Shown here: positions 43,270 to 57,335 of the stretch, in pieces | Layout: every line of letters begins with the position of its first letter | How positions within the stretch are numbered: position 1 is the stretch's first letter | NCBI GenBank assembly: GCA_012184525.1 | Contig: WOFQ01000035.1 | Location: 248,001-312,000 of the forward strand | DNA length: 64,000 nt | Source of the DNA: Xenoacremonium recifei | Taxonomy: Eukaryota; Ascomycota; Sordariomycetes; Hypocreales; Nectriaceae | Direction of reading: 5' to 3' | Translations under genes and position numbers: made by a program | Notes under the pieces: model-generated | What the model was told of the DNA's origin: nothing | The model's database searches: none | The model's input: the letters and a program-made list of their open reading frames with translations, nothing else

Positions 43270-43506
43270 ATAGATTGTCATTGCTGATGTATTTTCGACA
43301 ATCAATTTCAAAATTTCGTATTTGAGGATTGCATCGCATCTACAGTTCTGCTCAAAGAAGCGAATGATACGGAGCATGCTATATTTCAACCAATCCACTC
43401 ATCTAAAAGTAACTGGAAGTGGAAGCCCACTTTATAGCAGTTCTTCCCACCCGTTTCCTCTGCGGATCGAGGTCCACCGAGATTGTCCGAAGTGAGCGGT
43501 CATACC

Positions 43507-43543
43507 CGGAGGGTTTCCCGGTACAAGTCCGGCGCGTTTGCCG
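43507..43543. promoter_or_regulatory. overlapping CGG palindromes before the deaminase gene
   Basis: CGG-N8-CCG at 43507-43520, CGG-N7-CCG at 43519-43531 and CGG-N8-CCG at 43530-43543 are laid end to end, 160-195 bp before the deaminase ATG. Both outer sites contain GTTT directly before the CCG end (GTTTCCCGG, GTTTGCCGG). The same GTTTnCCGG form appears as its complement before the hexokinase-like gene (CCGGTAAAC, CCGGCAAAC at about 47148-47166). This suggests one Zn2Cys6 regulator for both. Confidence 0.5.
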
Positions 43544-43700
43544 GTTGCATGTCTGGGCTTGGAATGTAGAGACTAAAGAGAAAGTCACAACGTGAAAGCT
43601 TGATATATCTGATGTAACAGAATACCATTAGCCCCTGAAATCTCTTTCCTATACTCATGAATAGACTCCATCCGCAGAGGCTCACGCAGAAACCAACAAC

Positions 43701-44756
43701 ATGAGATTGATGATTCGGGACAATTCTCAAGAGGCGGCGTCCTACATCGCAGAGTACATAATAGGTAAACTAATTTGACTTGTTCCTTCTGCCATTCTTG
43801 ATCTAAGCATCTGCCTAGGACGCATCAATGCCGCTGCTCCAACTGCGGCACGGCCCTTCGTGCTCGGCCTCCCTACCGGAAGCAGTCCCATCCCAATCTA
43901 CCGGGAACTCATAGCCGCTTACCGAGCCGGGATCATCTCCTTCCGATACGTTATGACATTTAATATGGACGAGTATATTGGTCTCCCCCGCGACCACCCC
44001 GAAAGCTATCATTCCTTCATGGATCGCCATCTCTTCTCCTCCATCGACATTCCTCCAGAGAACATCAACATCCTGGACGGAAACGCTCCGGATCTGGAGA
44101 TCGAGTGCAGTGAATACGAGGCGAAGATCAAGGCTGTTGGTGGAATTGATCTGTTCCTTGGTGGAGTGGGTGGTGATGGCCACATTGCGTTTAATGAACC
44201 CGGGTCAAGCCTTGCCAGCCGTACCCGTGTGAAAACACTGACATACGATACTATCAAAGCAAACGCACGATTCTTTGGGGGAAGTATAGACTTGGTACCG
44301 TCGATGGCCTTAACAGTAGGTGTCCAGACTATTTTGGATGCAAGAGAGGTAGTGATTATCGCGACGGGAATGTCGAAAGCTGTTGCAGTGAAGCGTGCGG
44401 TGGAAGATGGAATCAGCCAGTCTTGCACGCTATCATGTCTGCAAATGCACCCGCGAAGCATGATTGTAGTTGATGAAGAGGCCACACTGGAGCTTCAAGT
44501 GAAGACTGTCAGGGTGAGTAGGCCCAATAACCACAAGTCCGTTACTTCGGCTAACAGAACCCAGTACTTCAAAAGTATTGAGTCAGTCTCCAAAAGAAAT
44601 TATGGAACGAAGACTCTCTCTCGTTTAAGAACGACATCACTGGGGAAGTATCCGCGAACACCCCTGCGTTCTCAGCGTGGCTTGGAGTACGAGGATCCGG
44701 ATGATGGAGAATTGACTCCAGATAGTATGTCATCCCGTATGGCACTTCCGATTTGA
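43701..44756 (+). CDS. glucosamine-6-phosphate deaminase
   Basis: Predicted 316-residue enzyme converting glucosamine-6-phosphate to fructose-6-phosphate and ammonia, the last step of GlcNAc catabolism. Exons 43701-43764, 43819-44513 and 44565-44756. Signatures: [16 protein letters not shown] (phosphate binding), [10 protein letters not shown] with catalytic Asp, [17 protein letters not shown], and [15 protein letters not shown] (allosteric-site region). The 51-bp second intron is in frame and stop-free, so it can be missed; removing it gives the expected VKTVRYFKSIE join. The last about 45 residues are a basic, low-complexity fungal tail. Followed by a convergent Zn2Cys6 regulator and then a hexokinase-like kinase. 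Confidence 0.94.
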
Positions 44757-44815
44757 GAAAATAGGGATCCGTTTCATGAAGTTACGAATGCAGGGTAAGA
44801 GGATATGACTATCCT

Positions 44816-46642
44816 TCATATGGACTGCAACTCGGCTGATGCTGCCCATTCAGGATATAGGACCTGCTCCAGGCTGGCCTGATCGAAGATTTGCCAGGAA
44901 TAGTCCAAGTCTTGATTCATGGTATTAAAGTTGTTTAAAGCGGTTGGACTTGGTGTTTGGAGTCCTTGAAGAGTATCCTCAAGGCGCTTTGCTAGTTTGT
45001 CGCGAAGGCTCGGCTTTGGTTCGTTGGTTCGCCTTAGCATATCCAAGTGGATGCGTATGTTTCTGAGGTCTGGGAAATAATTAGATTGAATACCATTAAC
45101 GAAAGGATATCACTTACCATCAGCCTCCCCTGCTCCCCTTTCTACGGCTTGCAAGACAATCAGGGCTGCCCACGTAATAATGACCAAGTCCCAGTTGGAC
45201 CAGATGAGTTTATCGTTCAAATGCAATTTTATCGTTGCCCGTGCGGAAAGAAGTAGCTCATGCTGTTCTTGAGGTGTGATGGTATTCGAGGTGAGGTTGA
45301 ATCCGCGAGCAGGGTGATAGATCGATAGAACAACGAGTCTATGAAGCACATATTGCCGGAAGACTGATGTTCGCTGTTCCTCCGATTCATCACTCGCTTT
45401 ACTAAACTGTATCAGCCAGTCGTCAAGCTGTCTTGCCCAGTCCCGAATCACTGCTGCATCCACGGCAGTAAAGAGGTATGGTAGTTCGGATATTGTTCCC
45501 TGGGGTTGGTTGCCAGAAAAGCAAGACCAGATAGCGGGCAGACCGCGACCAGAAAAGTGAGCCAAGCCAGCGTGCATCATTCGAGATAGTCGATATAGTT
45601 GGTCTCGTTGAGATATCTGGAGTGATGGAAGCGGGGGTTCGATAGGAATAGCGGGAGACAGCATGTATAGAGACGCATGCTCAAGGTCGACAATCTGAAC
45701 GCCTTGGAACAGTTTCCGCCAATCCCGACGTTTCTCGTCAATGTGCGGCGGACAATACTCAACGATGAGGCGGTAAGCGATAGCAATCCAAATGCCCGTC
45801 TCCCGGATGTTTGCTTCGGACAATAGCCCAGCTAGAACAAGCCCCAAAACAGTCTGGAAAGCCCACTCCTCGCAAGCATTTGCTCCTTCAGGTGGTCTCC
45901 CTATATCGCTGTTGGGAACGCTGAGCTGGGCTATCGCATTACACAGCACAGAGAAGTAGTGCGGTGCCATTTCAGCCAGATCGGGCTCTCCTCGAGCACT
46001 AGAGCAATACAGAATCGATGCGAGGAGGAGTGGATGTGGAGAGGAGAACTCTAGTCTTCTTGGTAGGAAATGAAGACCTGGCATGTTTTCATTGAACCTG
46101 GATTCCTCGTCAGTAACATATTACGGATTCATCTGGAAGATCCGCACGCACGTTTGCCAGAGATGCTTAATGGTACGTCTTCTCCAGAGTTGGGGGTTTG
46201 CCGGACCAGGCGTGTTTCTTTCTAGACACTCCATAGCCTCCCAAAGGCCACTTAAGGCATCGTCTTCGTCCAGAGAGTCCTCGACCACGCCTGGATCGAC
46301 ATCTATGTCTTCAGCTTCAACCTCACTAGGCCGCGATAAGCCGAGGTGGTCCTCGATGGCCTTGACTCTGCGTAGCAAATCGCTGGTGGTTGCAGAGGGC
46401 GCCAAGTCCGCAAAGGCTAATGAGGCGGGTATCATAACGGCAGAGGCATTTGCTCGCGGCACAAAGACACAGGGCAATCCGGCGCGTCTGCATCGACGAC
46501 ACGTATTGCCATCTTCAATTCTACACTTCATCTTCTGTCTTCGGCAATTGACTGTGTGGCGACTAAGTAGGAGTCTATCAGTATACGCACGTGAGGGTGA
46601 CTGACTGCAGGCTTGACGAGCCTTTGGCTCGATCTCCTCCAT
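44816..46642 (-). CDS. Zn2Cys6 transcription factor
   Basis: Regulator of 556 residues; exons 46642-46606, 46551-46152, 46097-45118 and 45069-44816 join in frame. The finger is completed only by splicing: exon 1 ends RQAC and exon 2 starts at NCRRQKMKC, then CRRCRRAGLPC. The first intron donor is GTCAGT. An acidic stretch (EVEAEDIDVDPGVVEDSLDEDD) follows a short helical linker. The large remainder is the fungal-specific regulatory domain. It sits between the deaminase (convergent) and the kinase (divergent, 733 bp apart), so it is the natural candidate regulator of both. It is not of the NDT80-like Ron1 type that controls known GlcNAc clusters. Confidence 0.88.
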
Positions 46643-47148
46643 CTTGACAAGACTTGGACCAGTGCTCTGATAGGCTTGTGTCGGGTGTCTACAGCAGATC
46701 CACTACAAAGATATCTGCAACGAGGTAGAGGTCATTGAAGTCCAATGTCGACTGCTATGCTTTGTCTCAGCGTTGTTCAGCCAGGTTGAAGAAGTGAATG
46801 CGTGTAGATCCTTATCGTTTAGTGAGTCGCTAACTTACGAGGTGGAGAGATACGTGTGGGGTGATGCCGCACCCTCATGGTTTTAGCCGGGGAGAACGGT
46901 TCACAGGCCACATGTACTTGAGAAAGCCGTATTACGGTTACCTACTGTGCCTGACGGGAGTGCAGATTTTCTCAATGCATCCTACATAGTGGTTTCACAT
47001 CGTCGTTATGGAGAACGGGTGCTCACAGATTCACAGTATAACCTGAGCCAGGGGCTATAGGGGACGCTGTACTCCGTATCTCGGCCGAGGTACGGAATGG
47101 GGCAGTACGTCACCCTAGTAGGAGCTGATACGATGGTTCATCATGGCC

Positions 47149-47172
47149 CGGTAAACACCGGCAAACTCACCG
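47149..47172. promoter_or_regulatory. overlapping CGG palindromes in the regulator / kinase divergent promoter
   Basis: CGG-N6-CCG at 47149-47160 overlaps CGG-N8-CCG at 47159-47172, about 205-225 bp before the kinase ATG. The repeated word CCGG(T/C)AAAC occurs twice, followed by ACCGGGTTTGC in the opposite sense. A third compact palindrome, CGG-N5-CCG, lies near 47211-47221. The rest of the 733-bp region (46643-47375) shows no gene. Confidence 0.5.
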
Positions 47173-47375
47173 GGTTTGCTCTCTTCACTGGAACCTCCTC
47201 TGGGGCTCCGGACGTACCGGCGCTGAAATTTCTCATCAGACTGAGGCCATTGCATGTCAGCATTGATCTGGAATATGTTATCAAGTTATCTCTCTCTTGT
47301 TCCCATCATGGATGCATCGTTTTATCACCTGAGCCGGAGGTTTCTCGTTAGCCCCACAATCCCTCCTTGCTGGCC

Positions 47376-49056
47376 ATGTTGCCAGATACCGGAAGCCGCC
47401 CTAGCACACTCGCTGAAGCTGAAAGAGTTGCCCGCACCTTTGAGCTTAACTCCCATGATGCTGCCCGAATCGCACGCTACTTTGTCAAGCAGATGAGTAT
47501 GTTATAACCTGTCTTTCGCATTGCCAGTAGCTTACCAAGACAAAGAGAGTGGACTGAACACCAACGCTGGCACACAAATACCGTCTTTCGTCACCAACAT
47601 TCCGAACGGAACGGAGAAGGGGATTTTTTTGGCCGTGGATCTTGGCGGCACTAACTGCAGAGTCTGCTCGGTTAACTTACATGGAGACACGACCTACACC
47701 ACTATACAAGCGAAACATATCATTCCCCGACATGTAATGGTCAACGCCAGCCACAAGCCTTTGTTCAGCTTCATCGCAGAAAAGATCAAAGAGTTCTTAG
47801 ACGAGAACCCACAAATAGGCATTCCAGAGGAGGGTGCCCCGAATTTCGAGAAAAGTACAACAAAAAGCCGCCGCCTAAAATTAGGGTTCGCTTTCAGTTT
47901 CACTTACACCAGCGATTCTCTTTCCAGTGGGACATTGATTCAATGGGACAAGGGATGGGACATACCAGGTGCTTTGGGGAACGACCCCTGCAAGATGCTT
48001 CAGGATGCCGTCGATGAGCTACGGCTACCCGTGTTTGTTTCAGCACTCACCAACGACAGCGTGGGCACGTTGATGGCGAGAGCCTACAGTTCGCCATGGA
48101 AATCAGCCACACTCATGGGTGCCATATTTGGAACGGGGACAAATGCTGCATATGTCGAATCTTTTGACAAGGTAAAGAAACTACAAACACAGGGCAACTC
48201 CGACGGCCCTTCGGCCAGCCAAATGGTCATAAACACTGAGTGGGGAGCATGGCTTGACGAGGATCCGAAAGCTTTGCCTCCAACTCCGTTCGACGACCTA
48301 TTAGATCTGCAATCATCAAACCCTGGGATGCAATTGCTAGAGAAGAGGGTCTCTGGTCTTTATCTCGGAGAACTGGCGCGGTTGGCCATTCTCCAATTGA
48401 CCGAGGCCAAGCTGTTTGACATGTCTGTCGGCGAAAATTCTCCTCTCCACAAACAAGAAGGGGTCAGCACTTCTTTCCTTACGTTGATAGAAGAGGCGAG
48501 TCGTCTCGAAGAAGTAAAACTTCAGGTATGCGACGCTTTAAAAGCTCGAGACATTTCATCGGAGGATGCTCGCGCAATTCGTCTCATTACTTCTGCAATT
48601 CTGCGAAGGGCTGCGCGGCTATCAGGTGCTGCAATCGCGGCCGTCATGATCCAGTCCGGCAGAATGACACCTCTTGGATGCAAAACGAAGGGTTCAACAT
48701 CTGTGGTTGCAGAGCAAGAGATCCCTAAGCCATCGCCAATGGCCAGCGGCTTCCCGAGGATAGCCCTATTTCTACAACTTTGGCTTCGCAAAATATCAGA
48801 ATGGCTGGGAATTTCCAAGGGAGTCCATTTACTATTGCCAGTTGAGGATGCGGTGTTGTCAACTGAAGAGGAAGACATTATCGACATCGGAATTGATGGA
48901 CGGCTTTTCGAGTCATACCCACTCTTCGAGGATGAGATTCGGGAAGTGATGCGAGAGATGCCAGAAATCGGACCAGAAGGAGAAGCAAAAGTCCGGATTG
49001 AACTGACAAAAGATGGATCGAGTGTTGGGGCAGCACTCGTAGCACAATCGATATAA
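47376..49056 (+). CDS. divergent hexokinase-family sugar kinase (candidate GlcNAc kinase)
   Basis: Predicted 545-residue ATP-dependent sugar kinase. Exon 1 is 47376-47496 and exon 2 47540-49056; the 43-bp intron ending CCAAG keeps the frame (a 31-bp alternative ending CCAG also would). Hexokinase marks: LAVDLGGTNCRVCSV (phosphate loop), LGFAFSFTYTSDSL, catalytic Asp in TNDSVGTLMARAY, FGTGTNAAYVE and INTEWGAW. It is longer than typical hexokinases (about 490) because of an insertion near residues 405-450 (GCKTKGSTSVVAEQE to LRKISEWLG). Fungal GlcNAc kinases are divergent hexokinases, and the deaminase lies 2.6 kb upstream, so GlcNAc is the preferred substrate guess. Not proven; regulatory pseudo-kinases also occur in this family. 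Confidence 0.87.
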
Positions 49057-49327
49057 CGGCGTTAAATATTTTACTAAATATCGTTGTCCCTTGCTTGCCT
49101 TCATGTTCGATGGGCGACCTCGGTTTTCAATCACGTAACGGGCTTCTGTTCACCTCTAACGCCTATACACGTAATTTTATGATTGAATGAGAATGAGCCA
49201 AGTCTTCTAGCTTTAAAAGGGACGATGAATGGCACTCATGGATTGCTTTGCGACCAAGGGTCAATAACCAAGTGTAAACAACGCGTCAAATGAGTCTGAC
49301 TACCCTAGACGCCAGTCGGCGCGTCCA

Positions 49328-51224
49328 TCAACAAGTGTACTCAAACTCAAACGAGATCTTGGGCACGCCATCAAATCCTCCAGGAACAACATATGAGATG
49401 TTGTAATAAATGTGATCCTCCAAAGTGCTCCCATAAACCACCTGCTGCTTGTCCAACCCCGGAGCATCAATAGTCACATTCAGGCATGGCAACTCCTCGA
49501 GTCCGTCAATTACGTGGGCCCTGCCTAGCGTCCACGAAGGAGGAACGTTTGACAGTGCAAATGTGAAGATGTCAGTACCATCCTGGGTGGTATTAGGGTA
49601 TGAAATGCTCAAATTTCCAGCTCCAGCAACCGCATCGATCGTCGACGCAGTCGGGTAGAGCGAAAAGAAGGTCATGTACGGGTACGGCTTGTGAGACGCG
49701 TCTCCAGCCCACTGAACAATAGCGGGAACAAATTGTGCCCCGCGATTCACTGTCTCAGCGACCTGTTCAGCGCCAATCATAAGAGACGAGGTAATCCAGG
49801 AGGTAGCGAAGCGGATAACCTCGCCAGCAGCAATGCCGTCGGGGATCTTTTTCTGGATGAATCGTTGCCCTTTCCATGGGCCCTTTGCCTTGAGAGCAGC
49901 GGCGGTGTCAGAAGAAATATACCCCTCCACAGTATCCATGACCAAGGACAAAGCTGCGCCTTGGGCGATGTCATAGATCAAATCGAGCTCTTCCTTTGGA
50001 GGCTGCGGGCCATACTCGTGGCCATACATACCCCACCAGAATTGCGAAAGAATGGCCGAGTGCGTTGTCATATCCCGGGTGTATGCGCGGTCATATGGTC
50101 CAGCCAAGTTGCCAAGGAACGGGTTGTAGTGCGCCGCAATGTCCTCCCACAGCTTTGTCATGATGAATGGGGCATTCTTGGTCATTGTAAAGCCCTTGGC
50201 TCCGTACTTGATGTTTCCAGCAAGTGCCCAGATATCCATGCCGTAGTAAGTCGGAGCATTGTACTCGGACAAGACATCAGACCCTGTGGACTTGAAGAGC
50301 TGTAGGATAAGGTCACCTTGGTTGTTGGCAAAGTCGATAAAAGTCTGGTTGTTTCGGCGGGAACCAATCCAGCCAACGTACCAAGCTCGCATCAGCGCTG
50401 GGTTTGAATAGGCGGTGGTGAGGTTGTCATCTTCTGGGTACGTTCCATTGCGTCGCATGGATCCAACTGCAGCAATTTCCAAGGCATCTTCAATGCGAGA
50501 AACGAGGTCATTGCCGATTTCATCCGAAAACTCTTCCACTATCTGGACAAGCTGGGTTCTGGAGAGAAGCAAGATTAGCGTCAGTATGCACATATTAACG
50601 TTGAGCTTACCCGACAAATTCTCTCCAGTTTGGATCATATGTACCCTACTACTGGATAAGCAAGAATGCCAACATAAGCCATGTTAATTTTACTAACATA
50701 GATACTTGGGGGATAGAGGGGAGAGTCGGGGGTAGGGTACGGCTCATCCGGGGACAGTTTCCATGTGCCATACCACGCAGCATCGTATTCGTCTGTCATT
50801 TGACATTCGAGACTTGGCCGATTATTAGTCGCCACACGCACCATGTAACGGAATTAGGTCTCACATGTTTTCAATGGCCGCTTTAGCATTGAGAATGTCC
50901 GACTCTTGGCCCCGATGCAAAAGTCCTGCGGTATACCAGGCAGTGAAGCGAATGGACCAGGGCCCATTGTCGGGATACCAGATGTACTTGTAAGAGTCGT
51001 CCCATCGTCGGTCATTCACCTGCATGGAATAGTCAAAGAGAGACTGCGCAGCTAAAAACAGCAACAGGCCATGATTAGTGGTAAACTGATAACAGAGGCA
51101 TGTCTCACCCACCCTGGCTTAACTTGGTCTTGGGGGCTGTTTGGCCCGCTGTAGCCACTGTAAGCCCGCTGCTAAACACAGCGATCACTGCTGTGAGCTG
51201 CTTGAAACCCATTTGAAGAAACAT
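49328..51224 (-). CDS. secreted protein of unknown function, probably alpha-helical barrel
   Basis: I do not recognise this gene. It encodes about 550 residues with a signal peptide (start ATG 51224, or MGFKQL eleven bases on; hydrophobic core LTAVIAVFSSGLTVATA). Introns fit near 51052-51112, 50815-50870, 50645-50695 and 50560-50610. Repeating helices with aromatic turns (WSIRFTAWYTAGLLHRG, NPALMRAWYVGWIGSR, YYGMDIWALAGNIKYG, RDMTTHSAILSQFWWGMYGHEYG) suggest an alpha/alpha-barrel as in many glycan-active enzymes. A beta-rich C-terminal domain follows from about residue 420. GH76 was considered and not supported. It is divergent from the GH2 beta-galactosidase, hinting at an extracellular partner in glycan use. 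Confidence 0.7.
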
Positions 51225-51370
51225 CTTGACCTAAGACTAATGTGCCGACTTTACCAGACCTGCATGAACCATCGAGATGCAGTGGCAACTCTGTATAGTA
51301 GTTAAAGCAAAGCAACTCAACTATAATCGCGTGCAATATCTCGTGTAGCAAGTAGAGCCCGGTAGTGAAC

Positions 51371-51392
51371 CGGCAAAGTCCGGTGACCGCCG
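51371..51392. promoter_or_regulatory. two overlapping CGG-N6-CCG sites in a divergent promoter
   Basis: CGG-N6-CCG at 51371-51382 and again at 51381-51392, in the 360-bp region between the secreted unknown and GH2 genes. The surrounding stretch 51360-51475 is crowded with CCGG words, including GTTTCCCGG near 51423. N6 spacing is that of Ppr1/UaY-type regulators. Confidence 0.4.
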
Positions 51393-51569
51393 GTGTCCCT
51401 CAGCGGGTCGACGCCGGCGAGGTTTCCCGGGCAGAGGTTAGCGATACCGGCACCTGTATCGGCCGACACATATCCGCTACTGAAAATACCCAGGTCTCAA
51501 CGCTTATCCTGTAGGCATATTTCCGTACTTGTGCTATGTCAACCGACAGCAGTCCAGCCTCCGACCTAA

Positions 51570-54687
<3,118 letters not shown>

Positions 54688-54950
54688 ACATAGTTATTAC
54701 AGTGGATGCTTATGGCCGGTGAACTCTCCGGAATTACAAGACATAGATATGGTTAAAAACCGTGGTATTTTCGCACAATAAAGCTAATGTCGGTGCTCAA
54801 AGAGCACATTGGAAAGAGATGAATTAGCGGAATAAAAAGTTGCAGGCTTGCCACTAACGTTCAGCGAAGCCAAGGAGAGTGTGCCCGAGATGAATCAATC
54901 GGGGGTCCGTCACGTGTTCCTCTTGAACCAGCTAACTGACAATAAATAAA

Positions 54951-57335
54951 ATGGACGATTTGTTTCGGTCCACTGGACAGTCCTTGTCATATTCCCGCGT
55001 CTACCCCGCCACAAACTTCCTTGATTCTGTTTACCATCCCCCCACGCCAGGCCACCCCCAACCTCGGAATCAGGTCCTCAATGCCGGGTTCAGACTCCGC
55101 CAACCAGATTCAGGCTGGGACTACATCTCGGCGCCTGGCAATCAACGTACGATACAGTTTTCCTTCATGCTCTAATTAGGATTCACAAATAGGCAGGCTT
55201 GCGATGCGTGTAGGTTACGAAAGACGAAATGCGACGAAGCAAGGCCGATGTGCGCCCGATGCTGTCGGCTGGGGCTAGATTGCACTTATGTTGAGTCTGT
55301 GGCATCCAAGTAAGTTGCTCTGCTCGAAACCAGACATGTCTCGCTGACGCAAGTCTATTCTTAAGAAAGAACCTTAGTACTAGGGAGCTTGGCGATACCT
55401 TGAAAAGAATGGAACAAAAGATTGACGTAATCATGAATTCCGGGTCATTGACTCTGCCGGGCAGCCAGTGGCCACCAATGCCCGACCCTCGGGAGAGTAG
55501 GATCCCGGTCTATACTCAGTTCATGGACCCATCCGCCAGTCCAAGCCTTATTGACCCATCTCTGTCACGATCTGATTCCTCTCGAACCCGACATCTCAGT
55601 GGCGATCTGGCACTTACTGAGAGGCATACAGCTGCTCTTCAACACTTACTGTCTTGGCCTTGTTCACCGATGAAGCTGAGCAAATCCGATCGGAACTATC
55701 CCCTGATGTCTGAAATTACGCGCCCAAGGATACCGAAACGGAACGATGACCTGCAGTCTTGGGTCTGTCAACTTCCCATAACTCAGCTACATGACCTGGC
55801 GAGCAAGTACTTCACCTACTTCAATCTTCCATATTTGCTTATCAACGAGACTTTATTCTTTGAACAAAACTTAGATCGAGCAATCAAGAGCGGCTTCTCT
55901 ACAGGCGTGGAGTCTGCTCTCGTACTCGTCGTTCTAGCGCTTGGTCATATCGCAGCTTCTCATCTAGATATCCAGCATGTGAATGATTTAAAAGGCGAAG
56001 AAAAGAACAATGACTCCGGTCTTCTGTTCTTTCAACTCGCAAGCGATATCTTCGCCGATCACGAACGTGTAAATTGGGAAAGCGCTCAATGCCAGCTGTT
56101 GATGGGGTACGTGATCTGTCTTTACTTTCCGTTTAGTTATATGTGAATAACTCACATATGATACTCTAGAATGTTTTACTCGGCTAAGTTGCGCATGTAT
56201 GACGCCTGGCGAGTGATCCATCAGGCTTGCTGTATACTTCTTACCATAATGCCATTGTAAGTTCAGAACTTCTTAGGCATAAAAAAGAGAACCGAATTCC
56301 TCATCAGAAAACAGGCAAGAACCCCTCCAGCCACACCATTATCAGGTGTACTGGGCTGCGTATTTGTTGGAGAGGTACGATACACAGAAAGCTCTGGTCC
56401 AAATGCAGCGGGTGACAACAGCGTGCCACAGCTAACATGTATATAGCCAAGTCCTCAGCGAATTTGACCTCCCCACAAGCGGCATCGGGATACTGGCAAG
56501 CTCGGCCCCTTTGCCTGTTGACATAACCACAGACGGGGATCCGCAGCTTTGCCAAAATCAGTGCCTATTGCTAGCTCTCATTACTATGCGCAAGCTTATT
56601 AACAGAGCTCATTATCATCTCTACACTCAGGGTTAGTACTTCTAGCAAGGCACTGATACTAAATAATCTGATCGTAGACTAGGTTCGACGCAACAAATAG
56701 GGATAGGACAGACGCAACAAGACACTTTCAACAATATGTCGCAAATCATCCCGATCATTGCCGAGCTCAATTTTCAACTCGAGCAGTGGAGGATATGTCT
56801 TCCACCTACATTGCAATTTCCTTCGTATGACGCCTCTAGAGAGTATCCGAAGCCGGCGGAGTATGACTTACAGTCACCATTCCAAAGACTCAGAGACCAT
56901 GCTATTGCCCGTTACCTGTCGGTGAAATCCATCATCCATCGTCCGTTCCTGTACAAAGCACTGCATGCATCCTCCCAAGATACTCTATCCGCACAGGAAA
57001 AGCTGGGTGCCCAGACTGCCTTGGGGTCAGCTGTTATGTCTCTCCATTATTTTCACCTGTACCGCAGCCCACTGGCTACTCAACTACATCCCATGAGTCA
57101 ATGTCGATGGTGAGTCCCTTGCTGTTTTATCTCGCACGATCCTCACATGCATTCCAGGCTCGCGGCAACCGAGATCCAAATTAGATTCGTCCTTGCTGCA
57201 GGAGAACATATTCGATACCTATTACCTGAAGGATGGGAAGAGGTCCGTGGCCTTTTAGAACATATAGCTAGGAGTGCGACTCCTTTATCACCCTGCTTTG
57301 CTCGTGATGTTGAGTTAGTTCAGTCTCTAGCTTGA
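54951..57335 (+). CDS. Zn2Cys6 transcription factor
   Basis: Regulator of roughly 650 residues with about seven short introns; exact joins at several are uncertain. The finger follows an intron: [28 protein letters not shown]. The next exon starts with a short coiled coil ([15 protein letters not shown]). The fungal-specific regulatory domain follows, ending with [25 protein letters not shown]. The first exon is unusually long before the finger (about 65 residues) and its intron would be only about 33 bp, so the annotated start could shift. It lies between the GH2 and the DHA1 exporter, all on the plus strand. Confidence 0.8.

Noticed and set aside
44516..44564. 17-residue insertion in the deaminase
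   Set aside because: It has GT..AG borders and its removal restores the conserved VKTVRYFK join, so it is treated as an intron.
49691..50305. 204-codon plus-strand ORF
   Set aside because: Antisense shadow of the secreted unknown protein, whose minus-strand frame has a signal peptide, consistent splicing and normal codon use.
49328..51224. assignment as GH76 endo-mannanase (Dcw1/Dfg5 type)
   Set aside because: The helical aromatic pattern is superficially similar, but the GH76 catalytic Asp-Asp motif and GPI signal are not visible, so the gene is left unassigned.
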